Assembly (NCBI RefSeq): GCF_001570545.1
Contig: NZ_BBXD01000013.1
Span: 310,001 to 374,000 of the forward strand
Direction of reading: 5' to 3'
DNA length: 64,000 nucleotides
Source: Herbidospora mongoliensis
Lineage (GTDB): Bacteria; Actinomycetota; Actinomycetes; Streptosporangiales; Streptosporangiaceae
Shown here: positions 49,880 through 58,687 of the stretch, piece after piece
How the letters are laid out: each line of letters begins with the position of its first letter
Numbering within the stretch: position 1 is the stretch's first letter
The notes under the pieces: model-generated
Told to the model about the DNA's origin: nothing
What the model saw: the letters and a program-made list of their open reading frames with translations, nothing else
The model's database searches: none
Position numbers and translations under genes: made by a program

Positions 49880-51796
49880 TTACTTACGGCGACCGAACCG
49901 CAGGCGGCGGGCGCCGGCGAAGAAGGTCGCGGAGGCGGCGAACATGGCGCCCAGCAGCAGGGCGGCCAGCGAGCCGGAGTTCATGCCCGTGATCGAGTCG
50001 GGCTGAGCGGCGCTCATCAGGCCGAGACCGCCGACCGGCAGGGCCGAGGTGGCCGAACCGAGCGAACCCGCGACCGGCAGCGCCTGAGCGGCGCCGGTGA
50101 CCGGAGCCAGCGGGCTGGCCTGCGCGTTCTTGCTGGGAACCTTGCCCTTGGACGCGGCCGGGACGGCCGGCGCACCGGGCAGGCCCGGCAGCGCCGGGAG
50201 GCCCAGCATGCCGGGCAGGTCGCCGACGAGCGGCAGACCGGCGGCGCTCATCTTGGTCAGCTGACGGGCCGAGCTCGAAGCGGGCAGGGCGGGCAGCGGA
50301 CCGGAGTTCTCGGCCGCGTCGATCTTGCCCCAGCTCTTGGTGAGGTTGTCGTAACCGTCACCGGTGGTGTGGTTGACCGAACGGCCGACCTTGCTGCCTC
50401 CGAGGCACCCGGCCGCGGCGTCGCCCAGCCCGGCGACCGCGTTGCCGCACGCGTTGATCGGGGCCGTGATCGGCGCGATGACCTGGTTTCCGGCGAGCAC
50501 GCCGGACTTGCCGTCGGTCTTGTTGCCACCGCCACCGGGCCCGCCGTCGGCGGAGACGTCACCGGTGCAGTGGGCCTCGGCCCCGCCCGCCGCAGCGACG
50601 GCGTTGCCGCACGCGTTGATCGGGGCCGTGATCGGCGCGATGACCTGGTTGCCCGCGACGACCCCGGACCGGCCGGAGGTGGTGTTGCCACCGGCCCCCT
50701 TGCCGCCGTTCTTGACCGAGGCGCCGCCCTTGCAGCCGGCGAACGCCTCGCCGAACAGGGCGACCGCGTTGCCGCAGATGTTGATCGGCGCGGTGATCGG
50801 CGCGATGACCTGGTTGCCCGCGACGACCCCCGAACGGCCGTCAGTGGAGTTGCCGCCGGCACCGGTGCCCGGCGTGGTGTTGACCGACTCGGAACCGCCC
50901 TTGCATCCTGCCAGCGCGCCCCCGATGGCGTTGCCGCAGACGTTGACGGGCAGGTTGACCGGGGCGATCACCTGGTTGCCGCTGCCGGCGCCGAACCGGC
51001 CGTCGGTGTCGTTGCCGGTCGAGCCCGGCTTGCCGGGACCGTGCTGGTATTTCGGACCGGGGTCGCCGTTGGTCGTGGACGAGCCGCCCTTGCAGCCGGA
51101 GAACGCGTCGCCGAAGACCGCGACCGTGACGCCGCAGACGTTGATCGGCGCGCTGACCGGTGCGATGACCTGGTTGCCGCCGAGGGCGGCGGAGCGCCCG
51201 GAGGTGGTGTTGCCGCCGGGGCCGACGCCGGTGTTCTTGACCGTCGAGCCGCCCTTGCAGCCCGCGACCGCGTCGCCGAAGATGGCCACCGCGTTGCCGC
51301 AGGCGTTGACGGGGGCGCTGATGGGCGCCGTGACCTGGTTGCCGCCGAGCAGGCTGTTGGCGCCGCTCGTGGTGTTCTTGCCGGCGCCGCCCTGACCGGA
51401 CGTCTTGACCTCCGAGCCGCCCTTGCACCCGGCGTCGGAGTTGCCGAACAGCGAGATCGCGTTGCCGCAGGCGTTGATCGGCGCGCTGACCGGCGCGTTC
51501 ACCTGGTTGCCGCCCAGAACACTGCTCTTGCCGGAGGTGCTGCCCTGGATGCCCTTGCCGCCGGTCTCGCTGTTGTCGACGGACGCGCCGCCCTTCGACG
51601 TGGCGGTCGAACCGCCCGCGACTCCGACGGCGTTGCCGCTCAGGTCGATCGGAAGGGAAATCGGCAGGTTGACCTGGTTACCGCCACCGACCGAGCTCTG
51701 CCCGTCGGTGTCGGCGACAGCGGTGCCCGTGCCGAGGGCCATGACGCCGACCGCGAGAAGTGCCGCGGGGGCAGTGCCCTTCGTCCACGTTCGCAT
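49880..51796 (-). CDS. multi-repeat chaplin (eight chaplin domains)
   Basis: A 638-residue secreted surface protein. Signal peptide (about 1-30, ending GTAVADTDG). Then eight chaplin units with the core GNQVxxPxxxPIxxCGNAV: the first lacks both Cys (GNQVNLPISLPIDLSGNAV) and seven keep the Cys pair (CGNA...GCKGG or variant). Gly/Thr/Asn linkers separate them. A Pro/Ala-rich spacer and one C-terminal transmembrane helix with a basic end (ARRLRFGRRK) follow. Before the helix the sequence reads PDSITGMNSG rather than LAXTG/LPXTG. Chaplins coat aerial hyphae as amyloid; long Streptomyces chaplins have only two domains. ATG 51796 follows GGAG. Confidence 0.92.
   Translation of the reverse strand: MRTWTKGTAPAALLAVGVMALGTGTAVADTDGQSSVGGGNQVNLPISLPIDLSGNAVGVAGGSTATSKGGASVDNSETGGKGIQGSTSGKSSVLGGNQVNAPVSAPINACGNAISLFGNSDAGCKGGSEVKTSGQGGAGKNTTSGANSLLGGNQVTAPISAPVNACGNAVAIFGDAVAGCKGGSTVKNTGVGPGGNTTSGRSAALGGNQVIAPVSAPINVCGVTVAVFGDAFSGCKGGSSTTNGDPGPKYQHGPGKPGSTGNDTDGRFGAGSGNQVIAPVNLPVNVCGNAIGGALAGCKGGSESVNTTPGTGAGGNSTDGRSGVVAGNQVIAPITAPINICGNAVALFGEAFAGCKGGASVKNGGKGAGGNTTSGRSGVVAGNQVIAPITAPINACGNAVAAAGGAEAHCTGDVSADGGPGGGGNKTDGKSGVLAGNQVIAPITAPINACGNAVAGLGDAAAGCLGGSKVGRSVNHTTGDGYDNLTKSWGKIDAAENSGPLPALPASSSARQLTKMSAAGLPLVGDLPGMLGLPALPGLPGAPAVPAASKGKVPSKNAQASPLAPVTGAAQALPVAGSLGSATSALPVGGLGLMSAAQPDSITGMNSGSLAALLLGAMFAASATFFAGARRLRFGRRK
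50395..51705 (-). repeat. eight tandem chaplin-domain coding repeats
   Basis: About 110-bp conserved blocks alternating with 40-100-bp variable linkers. Blocks six to eight are nearly identical at the DNA level over GCGATGACCTGGTT and neighbouring bases, a setting for copy-number change by recombination. Confidence 0.8.
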
Positions 51797-51983
51797 GATG
51801 AAGCTCCATTTTTTCTGGGGGTACCTGACAACTCGTGACTGAAGGACTCCAGGCCGAAGGCACAGCGGTGCCATGGAGCGTCACGAGGATGGGGAAATCG
51901 CGCGACTGACGCGCTGAGAGAAGAGATGCCTGCCCGGCAGGGGACGCCAGGACTCAGGCGAGACCGATCACCGGATCGCAGGA

Positions 51984-52523
51984 TCAGTCAGGGGAGAAAG
52001 ACGGGTCGTCCGCCGCTGTGCGGACGACCGGGGGAAGCACGGCCGCCAGGGGAACAGGCAGAGCCGCGGGACGCGGTCCGGCGAAGGATCGCGTGACATC
52101 CCCGAAAGAGATGGAACCGCCGCCGTTGGGGGGAACAAGACCGTTGCCCTGAGAATGCTCGGCGGAGGCGGGAGGAGGCGCGACCGGGGCGGACGAGCTG
52201 GTCAGCCCGTCGACATTGCGCCCGGCCATGGCCTGCGCGTCGCCCGCCGTGGGGAACCCGTCGGCGATCTGCACCGACCCGGCGACGACAGGTGAGGGGG
52301 CGGGGCCGGTGGAGGCATGCGCCTCACCGGCGAACCCGAAGACCACTCCGAGCACCCAGCCGACGGCGATCAGACCACCGACGGCCAACAGGCGACTCAG
52401 CCAGGAAACGGCCGCGAACCGCGCCATCCGAGCTTCCCGGCTCCCGGCCGGGACGGCCGCGCCCTCACGCCGGTCAACGACGGGCGCGAACGCCCCTCGC
52501 TGAACACGCGGCATGCGGAACAC
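51984..52523 (-). CDS. hypothetical secreted/membrane protein next to chaplin
   Basis: A 179-residue protein. After a 33-residue basic N-terminus comes one hydrophobic helix (SRLLAVGGLIAVGWVLGVVFGF, ending AHAST), then a Pro/Ala/Ser-rich low-complexity region. Signal peptide or anchor, extracellular tail. GTG 52523 has GGGAGG four bases upstream; a start at the internal MARFAAVSW is possible. It precedes the chaplin gene by 187 bases on the same strand, so a surface role is likely. No family recognised. Confidence 0.7.
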   Translation of the reverse strand: MFRMPRVQRGAFAPVVDRREGAAVPAGSREARMARFAAVSWLSRLLAVGGLIAVGWVLGVVFGFAGEAHASTGPAPSPVVAGSVQIADGFPTAGDAQAMAGRNVDGLTSSSAPVAPPPASAEHSQGNGLVPPNGGGSISFGDVTRSFAGPRPAALPVPLAAVLPPVVRTAADDPSFSPD

Positions 52524-52617
52524 GCGACCTCCCAGGTGCCGTCGAGCCGCCCAGTGCGGATCAACCCCTCAACGCTGGGTAACTTTACAGCCACGCCAAG
52601 TGATCGCAACCCGATAC

Positions 52618-53916
52618 TCAGCAGTAGTCCAGGAACCGATCAAGCACCCGCACCCCAAACTGGAGCGAATCGACCGGCACCCTCTCGTCCACGCCATGGA
52701 ACATCCCAGAGAAGTCCAGGTCAGCGGGGAGCTTGAGGGGCGCGAACCCGAATCCGCGAATTCCCAGGCGATTGAACGCCTTGAGGTCCGTACCGCCCGA
52801 GAGCATGTAGGGAACGGCCTTCGCGCCCGGATCCTCCTGTTCGAGCGCGTCCGCCATGGCCTTGACCAGGCGACCGTCGAACGAGGTCTCGACCGCGATG
52901 TCGTGATAGTCGAACTCGCGGGTGACGTTGGGCCCGAGGAGCTCGTCGATCTTCTCGAAGAACTCCTCCTCCAGACCGGGGAGGAACCGTCCGTCGACCC
53001 GGGCGGTGGCGGTCTGGGGAATGACGTTGGCCTTGTAGCCCGACTCCAGCATCGTGGGGTTGGTGGTGTTGCGAAGGGTGGCCCCGACCATCCGCGCGAG
53101 CGGCCCGAGCTTGGCGACGGCCGCCTCGGCGGTCTCCGCCTCGATCTCGATGTCGAAGGCCTCCTTGAAGAAGGACCTGACCGTCGGGGTGATGTGGATA
53201 GGCCACTCGTAGCGCCCCAGCCTCGCCAGGGCCTCGGAGAGCTCGGTGATGGCGTTCTCGCTGTTGAGCATCGACCCGTGGCCGGCCCTGCCGGTGGCGG
53301 TCAGCTTCATCCAGGCGATGCCCTTTTCGGCGGCCTCGATGAGGTAGAGACGCTTGTTCTCCGCGACGGTGACGCTGAACCCGCCGACTTCACCGATGGC
53401 CTCGGTGGCGCCGTCGAAGAGGTTGGGATGCTTGTCGACGAGCCACTGGGCGCCGTAGCTGCCGCCCGCCTCCTCGTCGGCGGTGAAGACGAGCAGGATG
53501 TCTCGTTTGGGCCGACGGCCTTCCCTGAGCCGCTGACGGATGGTGGCCAGGATCATGGCGTCCATGTCCTTCATGTCCACCGCACCCCGCCCCCAGACGC
53601 AGCCGTCGGCGATCTCGCCCGACAGGGGATGGTGACGCCAGTCTTCGGCGCGGAAGGGCACGACGTCGAGGTGACCGTGCAGGATCAACCCTTCACGAGA
53701 GGGGTCGGTCCCTTCGATCCTGGCTATGACATTCGCCCGCTTCTGGTCGCTTTCCAGGATCGTGGCCTGGACACCGACCTCCCCGAGCTTCTCCGCCACG
53801 TACTCCGCCGCCTCGCGTTCACCGGGACCGCGGTTGTCGCCCGCGTTCGTGGTGTCGATGCGGATGAGTTCCTGGCACAGGGTGACGACGTCGTTCTCGC
53901 CGGTGACGGCGGTCAT
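52618..53916 (-). CDS. M20 family metallopeptidase
   Basis: A 432-residue M20/M25/M40 enzyme. Metal and catalytic motifs: LILHGHLDVVP (His, Asp), GRGAVDMKDMD (bridging Asp), VFTADEEAGGSYG (Glu base and Glu ligand), the dimerisation domain (KLTATGRAGHGSM) and MFHGVDERVPVD (last His). It belongs to the dipeptidase/acetylornithine deacetylase-like group. ATG 53916 has GGAGG six bases upstream; the frame is open to 53955. Confidence 0.93.
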   Translation of the reverse strand: MTAVTGENDVVTLCQELIRIDTTNAGDNRGPGEREAAEYVAEKLGEVGVQATILESDQKRANVIARIEGTDPSREGLILHGHLDVVPFRAEDWRHHPLSGEIADGCVWGRGAVDMKDMDAMILATIRQRLREGRRPKRDILLVFTADEEAGGSYGAQWLVDKHPNLFDGATEAIGEVGGFSVTVAENKRLYLIEAAEKGIAWMKLTATGRAGHGSMLNSENAITELSEALARLGRYEWPIHITPTVRSFFKEAFDIEIEAETAEAAVAKLGPLARMVGATLRNTTNPTMLESGYKANVIPQTATARVDGRFLPGLEEEFFEKIDELLGPNVTREFDYHDIAVETSFDGRLVKAMADALEQEDPGAKAVPYMLSGGTDLKAFNRLGIRGFGFAPLKLPADLDFSGMFHGVDERVPVDSLQFGVRVLDRFLDYC

Positions 53917-54047
53917 GGCGTTCCTCCAGAGGGTGGTTCGGCTTGCGGCTCCCATCCTGCCGCTTGGATCTCGGGATGAACCACGGGGCGGGGAGTGCTA
54001 ACCTTTAACAGCACCGACGCGGGATGATGTTCCGCGTGGGGAACCCG

Positions 54048-54133
54048 GTCCGGGTGGCGGAATAGGCAGACGCGCTAGCTTGAGGTGCTAGTGCCCAGTG
54101 ATGGGCATGGGGGTTCAAGTCCCCCCTCGGACA
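54048..54133 (+). tRNA. tRNA-Leu (anticodon GAG)
   Basis: An 86-base class II tRNA: acceptor GTCCGGG with CTCGGAC, D arm with TGGCGGAATAGGCAGACGC, anticodon stem CTAGC/GCTAG with loop TTGAGGT (GAG, reads CTC/CTT), long variable arm TGCCCAGTGATGGGCA, T arm GGGGGTTCAAGTCCCCC. CCA is not encoded. Confidence 0.95.
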
Positions 54134-54149
54134 CGTACCGACAGACTAT

Positions 54150-54190
54150 GAAGTCCTGGTTGCTCACTGCAGCAACCAGGACTTCGTTTT
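54150..54190 (+). terminator. tRNA-Leu terminator
   Basis: GAAGTCCTGGTTGCT and AGCAACCAGGACTTC form a perfect 15-bp stem with a six-base loop, followed by GTTTT. A textbook intrinsic terminator. Confidence 0.92.
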
Positions 54191-54467
54191 GTCCAAGGTT
54201 ATCCGTGTCTGAGCTGGGTTCGAGGACGGCCTTGCGGCTCCGCTCTTCGAGCATCCAGCCAGCGATCAGCGTGCCTCAGCGGCTGCTTCCAGGCCTCTGC
54301 CAGAGATCCGCCGCCGCTCGCCATCCGCCCAGACAGGCGACTCACCCGCCATTGGTCAGCCGTCCTCACCATCGGCCGCGGCCGGTGACGTGCTCTGCGG
54401 ACAATTCCATTCGCACGCGTAAAGGTGCGGGGCCCCGGGGTCACCGGACCCCCGCAGGGAATCGGCG
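54191..54467. other. no gene seen
   Basis: I see no convincing coding region here on either strand. The only structure is a short GGGGTC/GACCCC hairpin-like repeat close to the end of the following minus-strand gene (about 54428-54455), which may act as its terminator. Confidence 0.5.
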
Positions 54468-55061
54468 TTATTGCAGAACGAAGCGGGGTGGAGTGTGAGA
54501 CGGGTCGAAGATGAATGTGGTGGACACGATGAATTCCTTCTTCGGATCCTCCTTTTCGTCACCCTCGGCGGCGGGCAGTGATGTTCCCTTTTTCAGGTTC
54601 GTGCACGTGAAGGTAGCCGTCACGGTCATTTTCGCGCCACCGACCTTCTCGACCTTGCTGTAGTCGTAGGTCCAGATGGCGTCGCCTAACTTGCCGAGTT
54701 CGTGTTTCGCCTCGGCCTTTTCCGGCTTGGGGGTGCCGCGGTCGTAGGTGACCTCCACCTTGGAGATCTTGCATCCCGCCCTTGTGCCGATGTCAGAGGG
54801 GCTGAAGTAGATCGTCAGTACCTTGTCCTTCTGGCTGACGGTGGCGTTGAACAGCGAGCTGAGGCCGTAGATGAGGCATAGGCCGTCGTTCTTCGGCTGC
54901 TCTTTCGGCGCTTCCTTCTTGGGCTGCTCCTCGAAAGTGGCCAGTCGCTCCAGCGCGAGTTCGCAGCGTTGTTCCGGAATTACGTCCGCGTGCGCGGGAA
55001 CGGCGGTCATGACGAGAAGACCGAGTAGCGGTAGAAGGAATAGGCGTATCCGCATGGGCAT
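54468..55061 (-). CDS. secreted hypothetical protein
   Basis: A 197-residue exported protein. Signal peptide MRIRLFLLPLLGLLVMTAVP ends AHA. The mature part contains a Lys/Glu/Pro-rich segment (EEQPKKEAPKEQPK), four Cys (QRCELAL, DGLCLIY, AGCKISK, TFTCTNL) that could form two disulfides, and an immunoglobulin-like beta-rich pattern (VEVTYDRGT, MTVTATFTCTN). Start 55061 or 55055: AAAGGA lies 3 or 9 bases upstream. No family recognised. Confidence 0.7.
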   Translation of the reverse strand: MPMRIRLFLLPLLGLLVMTAVPAHADVIPEQRCELALERLATFEEQPKKEAPKEQPKNDGLCLIYGLSSLFNATVSQKDKVLTIYFSPSDIGTRAGCKISKVEVTYDRGTPKPEKAEAKHELGKLGDAIWTYDYSKVEKVGGAKMTVTATFTCTNLKKGTSLPAAEGDEKEDPKKEFIVSTTFIFDPSHTPPRFVLQ

Positions 55062-55198
55062 GCGTCCTTTCTCCGTGGTGCTGGAGATACTGAGAATGTT
55101 TCGCCCCAGCGCGCCTGGCGGATTGCTCCATTCCTCACATCTTTTGGCGACCGCATCCGGCCGTCACCGGTGCGGGTTCACCGTGTCCACGGCCGGAG

Positions 55199-56548
55199 TC
55201 ACCACCGGAGAGCCCTCGGCCGGATGCGCGCGTGTCCGGCGAGTCGCAGCACCGGCCCGGACATCAGGTAGGCGCCCACCACGAGGCCGTACGCGAGATA
55301 CATCCACTGGCCCGCGGTCAGCAGCTTGAACCCCGTGACGAACGGATGCCACAGCGCGCTGAACTCCGGCGTGTAGAAGCAGATCGGAGCCTCGTAGTGG
55401 CCGGCCCCGTCGGGCCAGCACACCTTGGGTACGTCGACGTCGCCGAACACCGCCCCGTTGAGCCCGACCCAGACCGACAGCCCGAGCGCCCCGACGGTGA
55501 CGACGTCGGCCAGGGGCGAGGCATCCCGCCGGTAGCAGCGGACGGCCAGCGCGAACGCCGCGGGCACCGCCGCGAACAGCAGGTAACGCGGCCCCCAGAA
55601 CGACGAGCCGCTCCACGACCAGTACATCGCGTAGACCAGCAGCAGGCCGATCACGAACGCCAGCCACAGGTCGTAGAGCTGCCGTCCGGGGCCCAGGTCG
55701 CGCAGGGATCGCCGGACCGGCAGGAAGAGGCCGGGGGCGAAGAAGAGCAGGCCCTTGCCGAAGGAGAAGATCAGCGACAGCAGGCCGAAGAAGATCGGAT
55801 AGCTGAAGCCCGGCAGGCCCGAGTACGGCATGATCGTTTGGCGGCCCTGGTTGCCGTCCTCGTAGCCGGTCAGGAACGGGCTGCCCCGCCGCAGCCACGC
55901 CTCCGCCAGCACCAGCGTGACCGCCGCGCAGCCCGCCAGCGCCCAGCGCAGTCTCCGGACGTCCCAGATCCTTCTGGCGATCATCAAAGCCATGGCGGGC
56001 AGGGTGGCGGGGGTGCCGGCGACCCCGACGGCCACCGTGAGCCACCCCGGCCACGCCCTGCCGCCGACGAGTGCGACGGTCCCGACGAGCACGAGGATCG
56101 CGGTGAAGACCTCTCCGTTGTACGCCAGCTGGTGGTGGGCGAACATCGAGGCGAAGACCAGCAGCATGACGAACCGGCGTACGAGCGGCCTCGGCAGCCG
56201 GTCTCGCAGTGCGTACCAGACGAACGCCACGCCTCCCGTGAGCAGCAGGGTGTTGTAGCGCAACGTCCACCACTCCGGCGACCCGACGATCTTCCCGATC
56301 AGCCAGAGCGGGGCCGAGATCAGCGGCCCGATCAGCGAGTACTTGTCGTCGGGCACCGTCCCCCGGGTCAGCAGGTCGGTCAACTGGAAGTAGCGGATCG
56401 AGCCGTCACCCCAGTTCAGCCGGGGAAGCAGAAAGAGCATGCCAAGGAGGCCCGCGACGATCAGGCCTGTCTCGACCCTGGCGGTCAGGCGGTCGTCGTT
56501 CTCGGCGGGCGCGTGGACTTGTGGACGCTCTTCAACACTGATCCTCAC
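55199..56548 (-). CDS. polytopic membrane protein, glycosyltransferase-like
   Basis: A 449-residue protein with ten or more transmembrane helices. The first outside loop (LNWGDGSIRYFQLTDLLTRG) and the long hydrophobic body are typical of GT-C type mannosyltransferase/PMT-like proteins, with an acidic residue in the first loop as possible catalytic site. YWSWSGSSFWGPRYLL resembles the ArnT/DUF family signature. Such enzymes transfer sugars from polyprenyl phosphate outside the cell. Start is uncertain; GTG 56548 gives a plausible cytoplasmic N-terminus, and the frame is open to 56578. Confidence 0.7.
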   Translation of the reverse strand: MRISVEERPQVHAPAENDDRLTARVETGLIVAGLLGMLFLLPRLNWGDGSIRYFQLTDLLTRGTVPDDKYSLIGPLISAPLWLIGKIVGSPEWWTLRYNTLLLTGGVAFVWYALRDRLPRPLVRRFVMLLVFASMFAHHQLAYNGEVFTAILVLVGTVALVGGRAWPGWLTVAVGVAGTPATLPAMALMIARRIWDVRRLRWALAGCAAVTLVLAEAWLRRGSPFLTGYEDGNQGRQTIMPYSGLPGFSYPIFFGLLSLIFSFGKGLLFFAPGLFLPVRRSLRDLGPGRQLYDLWLAFVIGLLLVYAMYWSWSGSSFWGPRYLLFAAVPAAFALAVRCYRRDASPLADVVTVGALGLSVWVGLNGAVFGDVDVPKVCWPDGAGHYEAPICFYTPEFSALWHPFVTGFKLLTAGQWMYLAYGLVVGAYLMSGPVLRLAGHARIRPRALRW

Positions 56549-56599
56549 GCTCAACGACCATGACCGGTGCCGCCCCAAGAGAGGGCCAAAGACACGGCA

Positions 56600-56896
56600 T
56601 CAGCTCTCTGGCAGGAGTGTGCCGAGGGGGCCCAGGTCGAGGTTGAGGTCGGAGGGCGACAGACCGAAACGTTCGCAGACCTCGGTCATGGCCTCCTCCA
56701 GCTTCATCAGGGTCAGCCCGAGTGTCTCGATCTGGTCGTCCGTCAGGTCGCTCTGTTCCATCCGCCGCAGGGCCTGACGTTCCACCAGCTGCCGGACCAG
56801 TTCCACCAGCGTCAGCACCAGGCGAGACAGATCGCGTTCCATGGCCTCCGGGTCGGACTGGATCCGCATCCGGGTCGTCCGGACCGGTTCTGTCAC
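56600..56896 (-). CDS. gvpK: gas vesicle protein K
   Basis: A 98-residue GvpK: LVLTLVELVRQLVERQALRR, LTDDQIETLGLTLMKLEEAM and GLSPSDLNLDLGPLG are the family core. A minor protein needed for vesicle assembly. Last gene of the cluster; its GTG overlaps gvpS by four bases. Confidence 0.93.
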   Translation of the reverse strand: MTEPVRTTRMRIQSDPEAMERDLSRLVLTLVELVRQLVERQALRRMEQSDLTDDQIETLGLTLMKLEEAMTEVCERFGLSPSDLNLDLGPLGTLLPES

Positions 56897-57105
56897 GGCT
56901 CCCCCAGGTTCTCTCGTACGGACATGATCAACACGCGCAGTGAGATCCGGACCAGGTCGATGTCCGCGATGGACAGGACCAGGTCACCGCTCACCACCAC
57001 GCCCCCCGCCAGCAGCCGGTCCAGCAGGTCGACCAGGGCCACCCGTTCGGACGGCAGCCGCCCCTGCTCGGCGAGGGCCGCTCCGCGTGGATTCTCAACC
57101 GTCAC
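56893..57105 (-). CDS. gvpS: GvpA/J family gas vesicle protein (GvpS type)
   Basis: A 70-residue member of the GvpA family: VDLLDRLLAGGVVVSGDLVL then SIADIDLVRISLRVLIMSV is the amphipathic helix-strand-strand-helix. It is the short GvpS-like form between gvpL and gvpK, as in Streptomyces clusters. GTG 57105 has GGAGG six bases upstream and lies 11 bases inside gvpL. Confidence 0.88.
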   Translation of the reverse strand: MTVENPRGAALAEQGRLPSERVALVDLLDRLLAGGVVVSGDLVLSIADIDLVRISLRVLIMSVRENLGEP

Positions 57106-57862
57106 CGCGAACCTCCAAATCGGTGAAGGAGTAGGGCGCCCAGGGACCCGTGAGTTCCACGTCGACGCCCTCGCCCCGCAGTTCCTCGACCACGCGGGTG
57201 AACTCCTCACGACGGTCGCGCTCGACCAGGTAGGCGCCGTTGAGGATCATCGGCTCCTTGCGGCCCGACAGCTCGGGATCCTGGGCGCGATGCCGATGGC
57301 TCGCGACGGCGACCGACGACAGGGTGTCGTGCAGTTGTTCGGCGCGGGCGGCGGCCGAGCGCCAGGCCTCCTCGCGGCTGCGCAGCCCGGCCTGGCGCTT
57401 CTTGAGGTACGCCGTTCCCGGGCCGCCCGCCGATGGGGCCGCCGCGCCGGAATCCGCCGCCGCCAGATCGATGTAGGCCTTCACGCCCCACTCCCGCCGC
57501 CCGGCGATCTGGGCGAGCACGTCCAGGAAATCGTCGTGCCGCTCGCGGAGAAGCTTCCTGACCGACTCGTCGCCCCGGTAGACGGTCACCAGCCGGACCG
57601 GCGCGGTGGGCCGCTCCTCCGCCACCTCCTCCACGACGTTGTGGTGGGCCCCGGCGGTCTCCCCTAGCCACTCGAGGTTCTCCATCGAGCGCCGCAGCGG
57701 CTCGGCGCCGAACTCGTCCAGCGGGACGGTGCTCACATAGGCGACCAATCCCGCACACGGGATGGTCCGCACCGCGGTCCCGGCGACGCCCACCAAACCC
57801 TCCGGAGAAGCGGACGAGGTCTCGCCGGTGACCGCGTACAGGTACGTTCCGGTGTCACTCAT
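57095..57862 (-). CDS. gvpL: GvpL/GvpF family gas vesicle protein (second copy)
   Basis: A 255-residue GvpL/F protein: TGTYLYAVTGE at the start, EEVAEERPTAPVRLVTVYRG, a long helical region (YLKKRQAGLRSREEAWRSAA) and a C-terminal ferredoxin-like domain (ELTGPWAPYSFTDLEV). These are internal or cap-associated assembly proteins. It overlaps both neighbours. Confidence 0.92.
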   Translation of the reverse strand: MSDTGTYLYAVTGETSSASPEGLVGVAGTAVRTIPCAGLVAYVSTVPLDEFGAEPLRRSMENLEWLGETAGAHHNVVEEVAEERPTAPVRLVTVYRGDESVRKLLRERHDDFLDVLAQIAGRREWGVKAYIDLAAADSGAAAPSAGGPGTAYLKKRQAGLRSREEAWRSAAARAEQLHDTLSSVAVASHRHRAQDPELSGRKEPMILNGAYLVERDRREEFTRVVEELRGEGVDVELTGPWAPYSFTDLEVRGDG

Positions 57863-58202
57863 GACCGTCTCCGATCGACCGGTTCTCCTCCAGGGCGTTC
57901 AAGCGGGCGCGGAGGCGGCGGTTCTCTTCCTGGAGGGCCTTGCTGTCGCCCGTCAGCCACGGGTCGTGTTCCCACCAGTCGATGCCCATCTCCTTGGCCG
58001 TGTCGACCGAGGCGATCACCAGGCGGAGTTTGATCGTGAGCAGTTCGATGTCGAGCAGGTTGACCTTGATGTCGCCGGCGATCACCACGCCCCTGTCGAG
58101 CACCCGCTCCAGGATGTCGCCGAGGTTGGCGGGCTCCCGGCGTGGCTGGGCCGGTGAGGACCCTGGGCGTACGGCCGGTGCGTATCGTGAGCCGTCCGTC
58201 AT
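57855..58202 (-). CDS. gvpJ: GvpA/J family gas vesicle protein (GvpJ type)
   Basis: A 115-residue GvpA-family protein: LGDILERVLDRGVVIAGDIK, VNLLDIELLTIKLRLVIASV and DTAKEMGIDWWEHDPWL. It is longer than GvpA core and ends in a coiled-coil (LQEENRRLRARLNALEE). The WWEHDPWL extension is typical of actinobacterial GvpJ. ATG 58202; ends eight bases inside gvpL. Confidence 0.88.
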   Translation of the reverse strand: MTDGSRYAPAVRPGSSPAQPRREPANLGDILERVLDRGVVIAGDIKVNLLDIELLTIKLRLVIASVDTAKEMGIDWWEHDPWLTGDSKALQEENRRLRARLNALEENRSIGDGHE

Positions 58203-58206
58203 GTCG

Positions 58207-58464
58207 CTACCCCCCGCTGCCTCTCCGGTACCTCGCCTTTCTCCGGTACGACAGGAGGTTGCCCTCCCCATCGAGGTCGGCCTCGTAGAGCGCCAGGATG
58301 TCGCCCGACGACGGGATGCGGCGGTCCTCGACGACCTCGACGACCACCACCCAGCCGTCCTTCGCCGGTTCCACCAGCGTGACGCCCTCAGCGTCCTTCG
58401 AGGTCAGGCCGGAGATGTGCTTCACCCCTGCCTCGCCGGCGGTCACGGCCGTCAGGTCGCCCAT
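58207..58464 (-). CDS. gvpO: gas vesicle protein GvpO
   Basis: An 85-residue GvpO domain: GWVVVVEVVEDRRIPSSGDI and LALYEADLDGEGNLLSYRR are diagnostic. It helps vesicle formation or expression. Four bases separate it from gvpJ and four from gvpG. In Streptomyces gvpO leads the operon; here it is internal. Confidence 0.92.
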   Translation of the reverse strand: MGDLTAVTAGEAGVKHISGLTSKDAEGVTLVEPAKDGWVVVVEVVEDRRIPSSGDILALYEADLDGEGNLLSYRRKARYRRGSGG

Positions 58465-58468
58465 GAGG

Positions 58469-58687
58469 TCACTCCTCTCCCGGCATCATCCGTTGCAGGA
58501 CCTCGGTCATGGCCTCAGACGCCTCCTCCTCGGTGAGTTCGCCGGCCGCCTGGGCCGCCTCGATCTCCTCCAGTTCCCGTCTGGCCACCGTCGGGTCGGA
58601 CATCTTGCGCTCGGCCTCGTCGCGGAGCAGTTCGCCCAGGCGGATCACTCCTCTGACCGGGGCGAGCGGCCAGGTGAACAGGCCCAT
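58469..58687 (-). CDS. gvpG: gas vesicle protein GvpG
   Basis: A 72-residue GvpG: MGLFTWPLAPVRGVIRLGEL, DPTVARRELEEIEAAQAAGE and LTEEEASEAMTEVLQRMM. Helical accessory protein. Its ATG shares one base with the gvpF stop (TGATG). Confidence 0.92.
   Translation of the reverse strand: MGLFTWPLAPVRGVIRLGELLRDEAERKMSDPTVARRELEEIEAAQAAGELTEEEASEAMTEVLQRMMPGEE

Noticed and set aside
50395-51705. regularly spaced repeats resembling a CRISPR array
   Set aside because: The repeats are in-frame chaplin domains of about 110 bp with coding spacers; no cas genes nearby.
49754-51838. 694-codon plus-strand frame with repeats
   Set aside because: Its repeats (DRVAADVDR and similar) are the complement of the chaplin domains; the minus strand has signal peptide, Cys pairs and ribosome-binding site.
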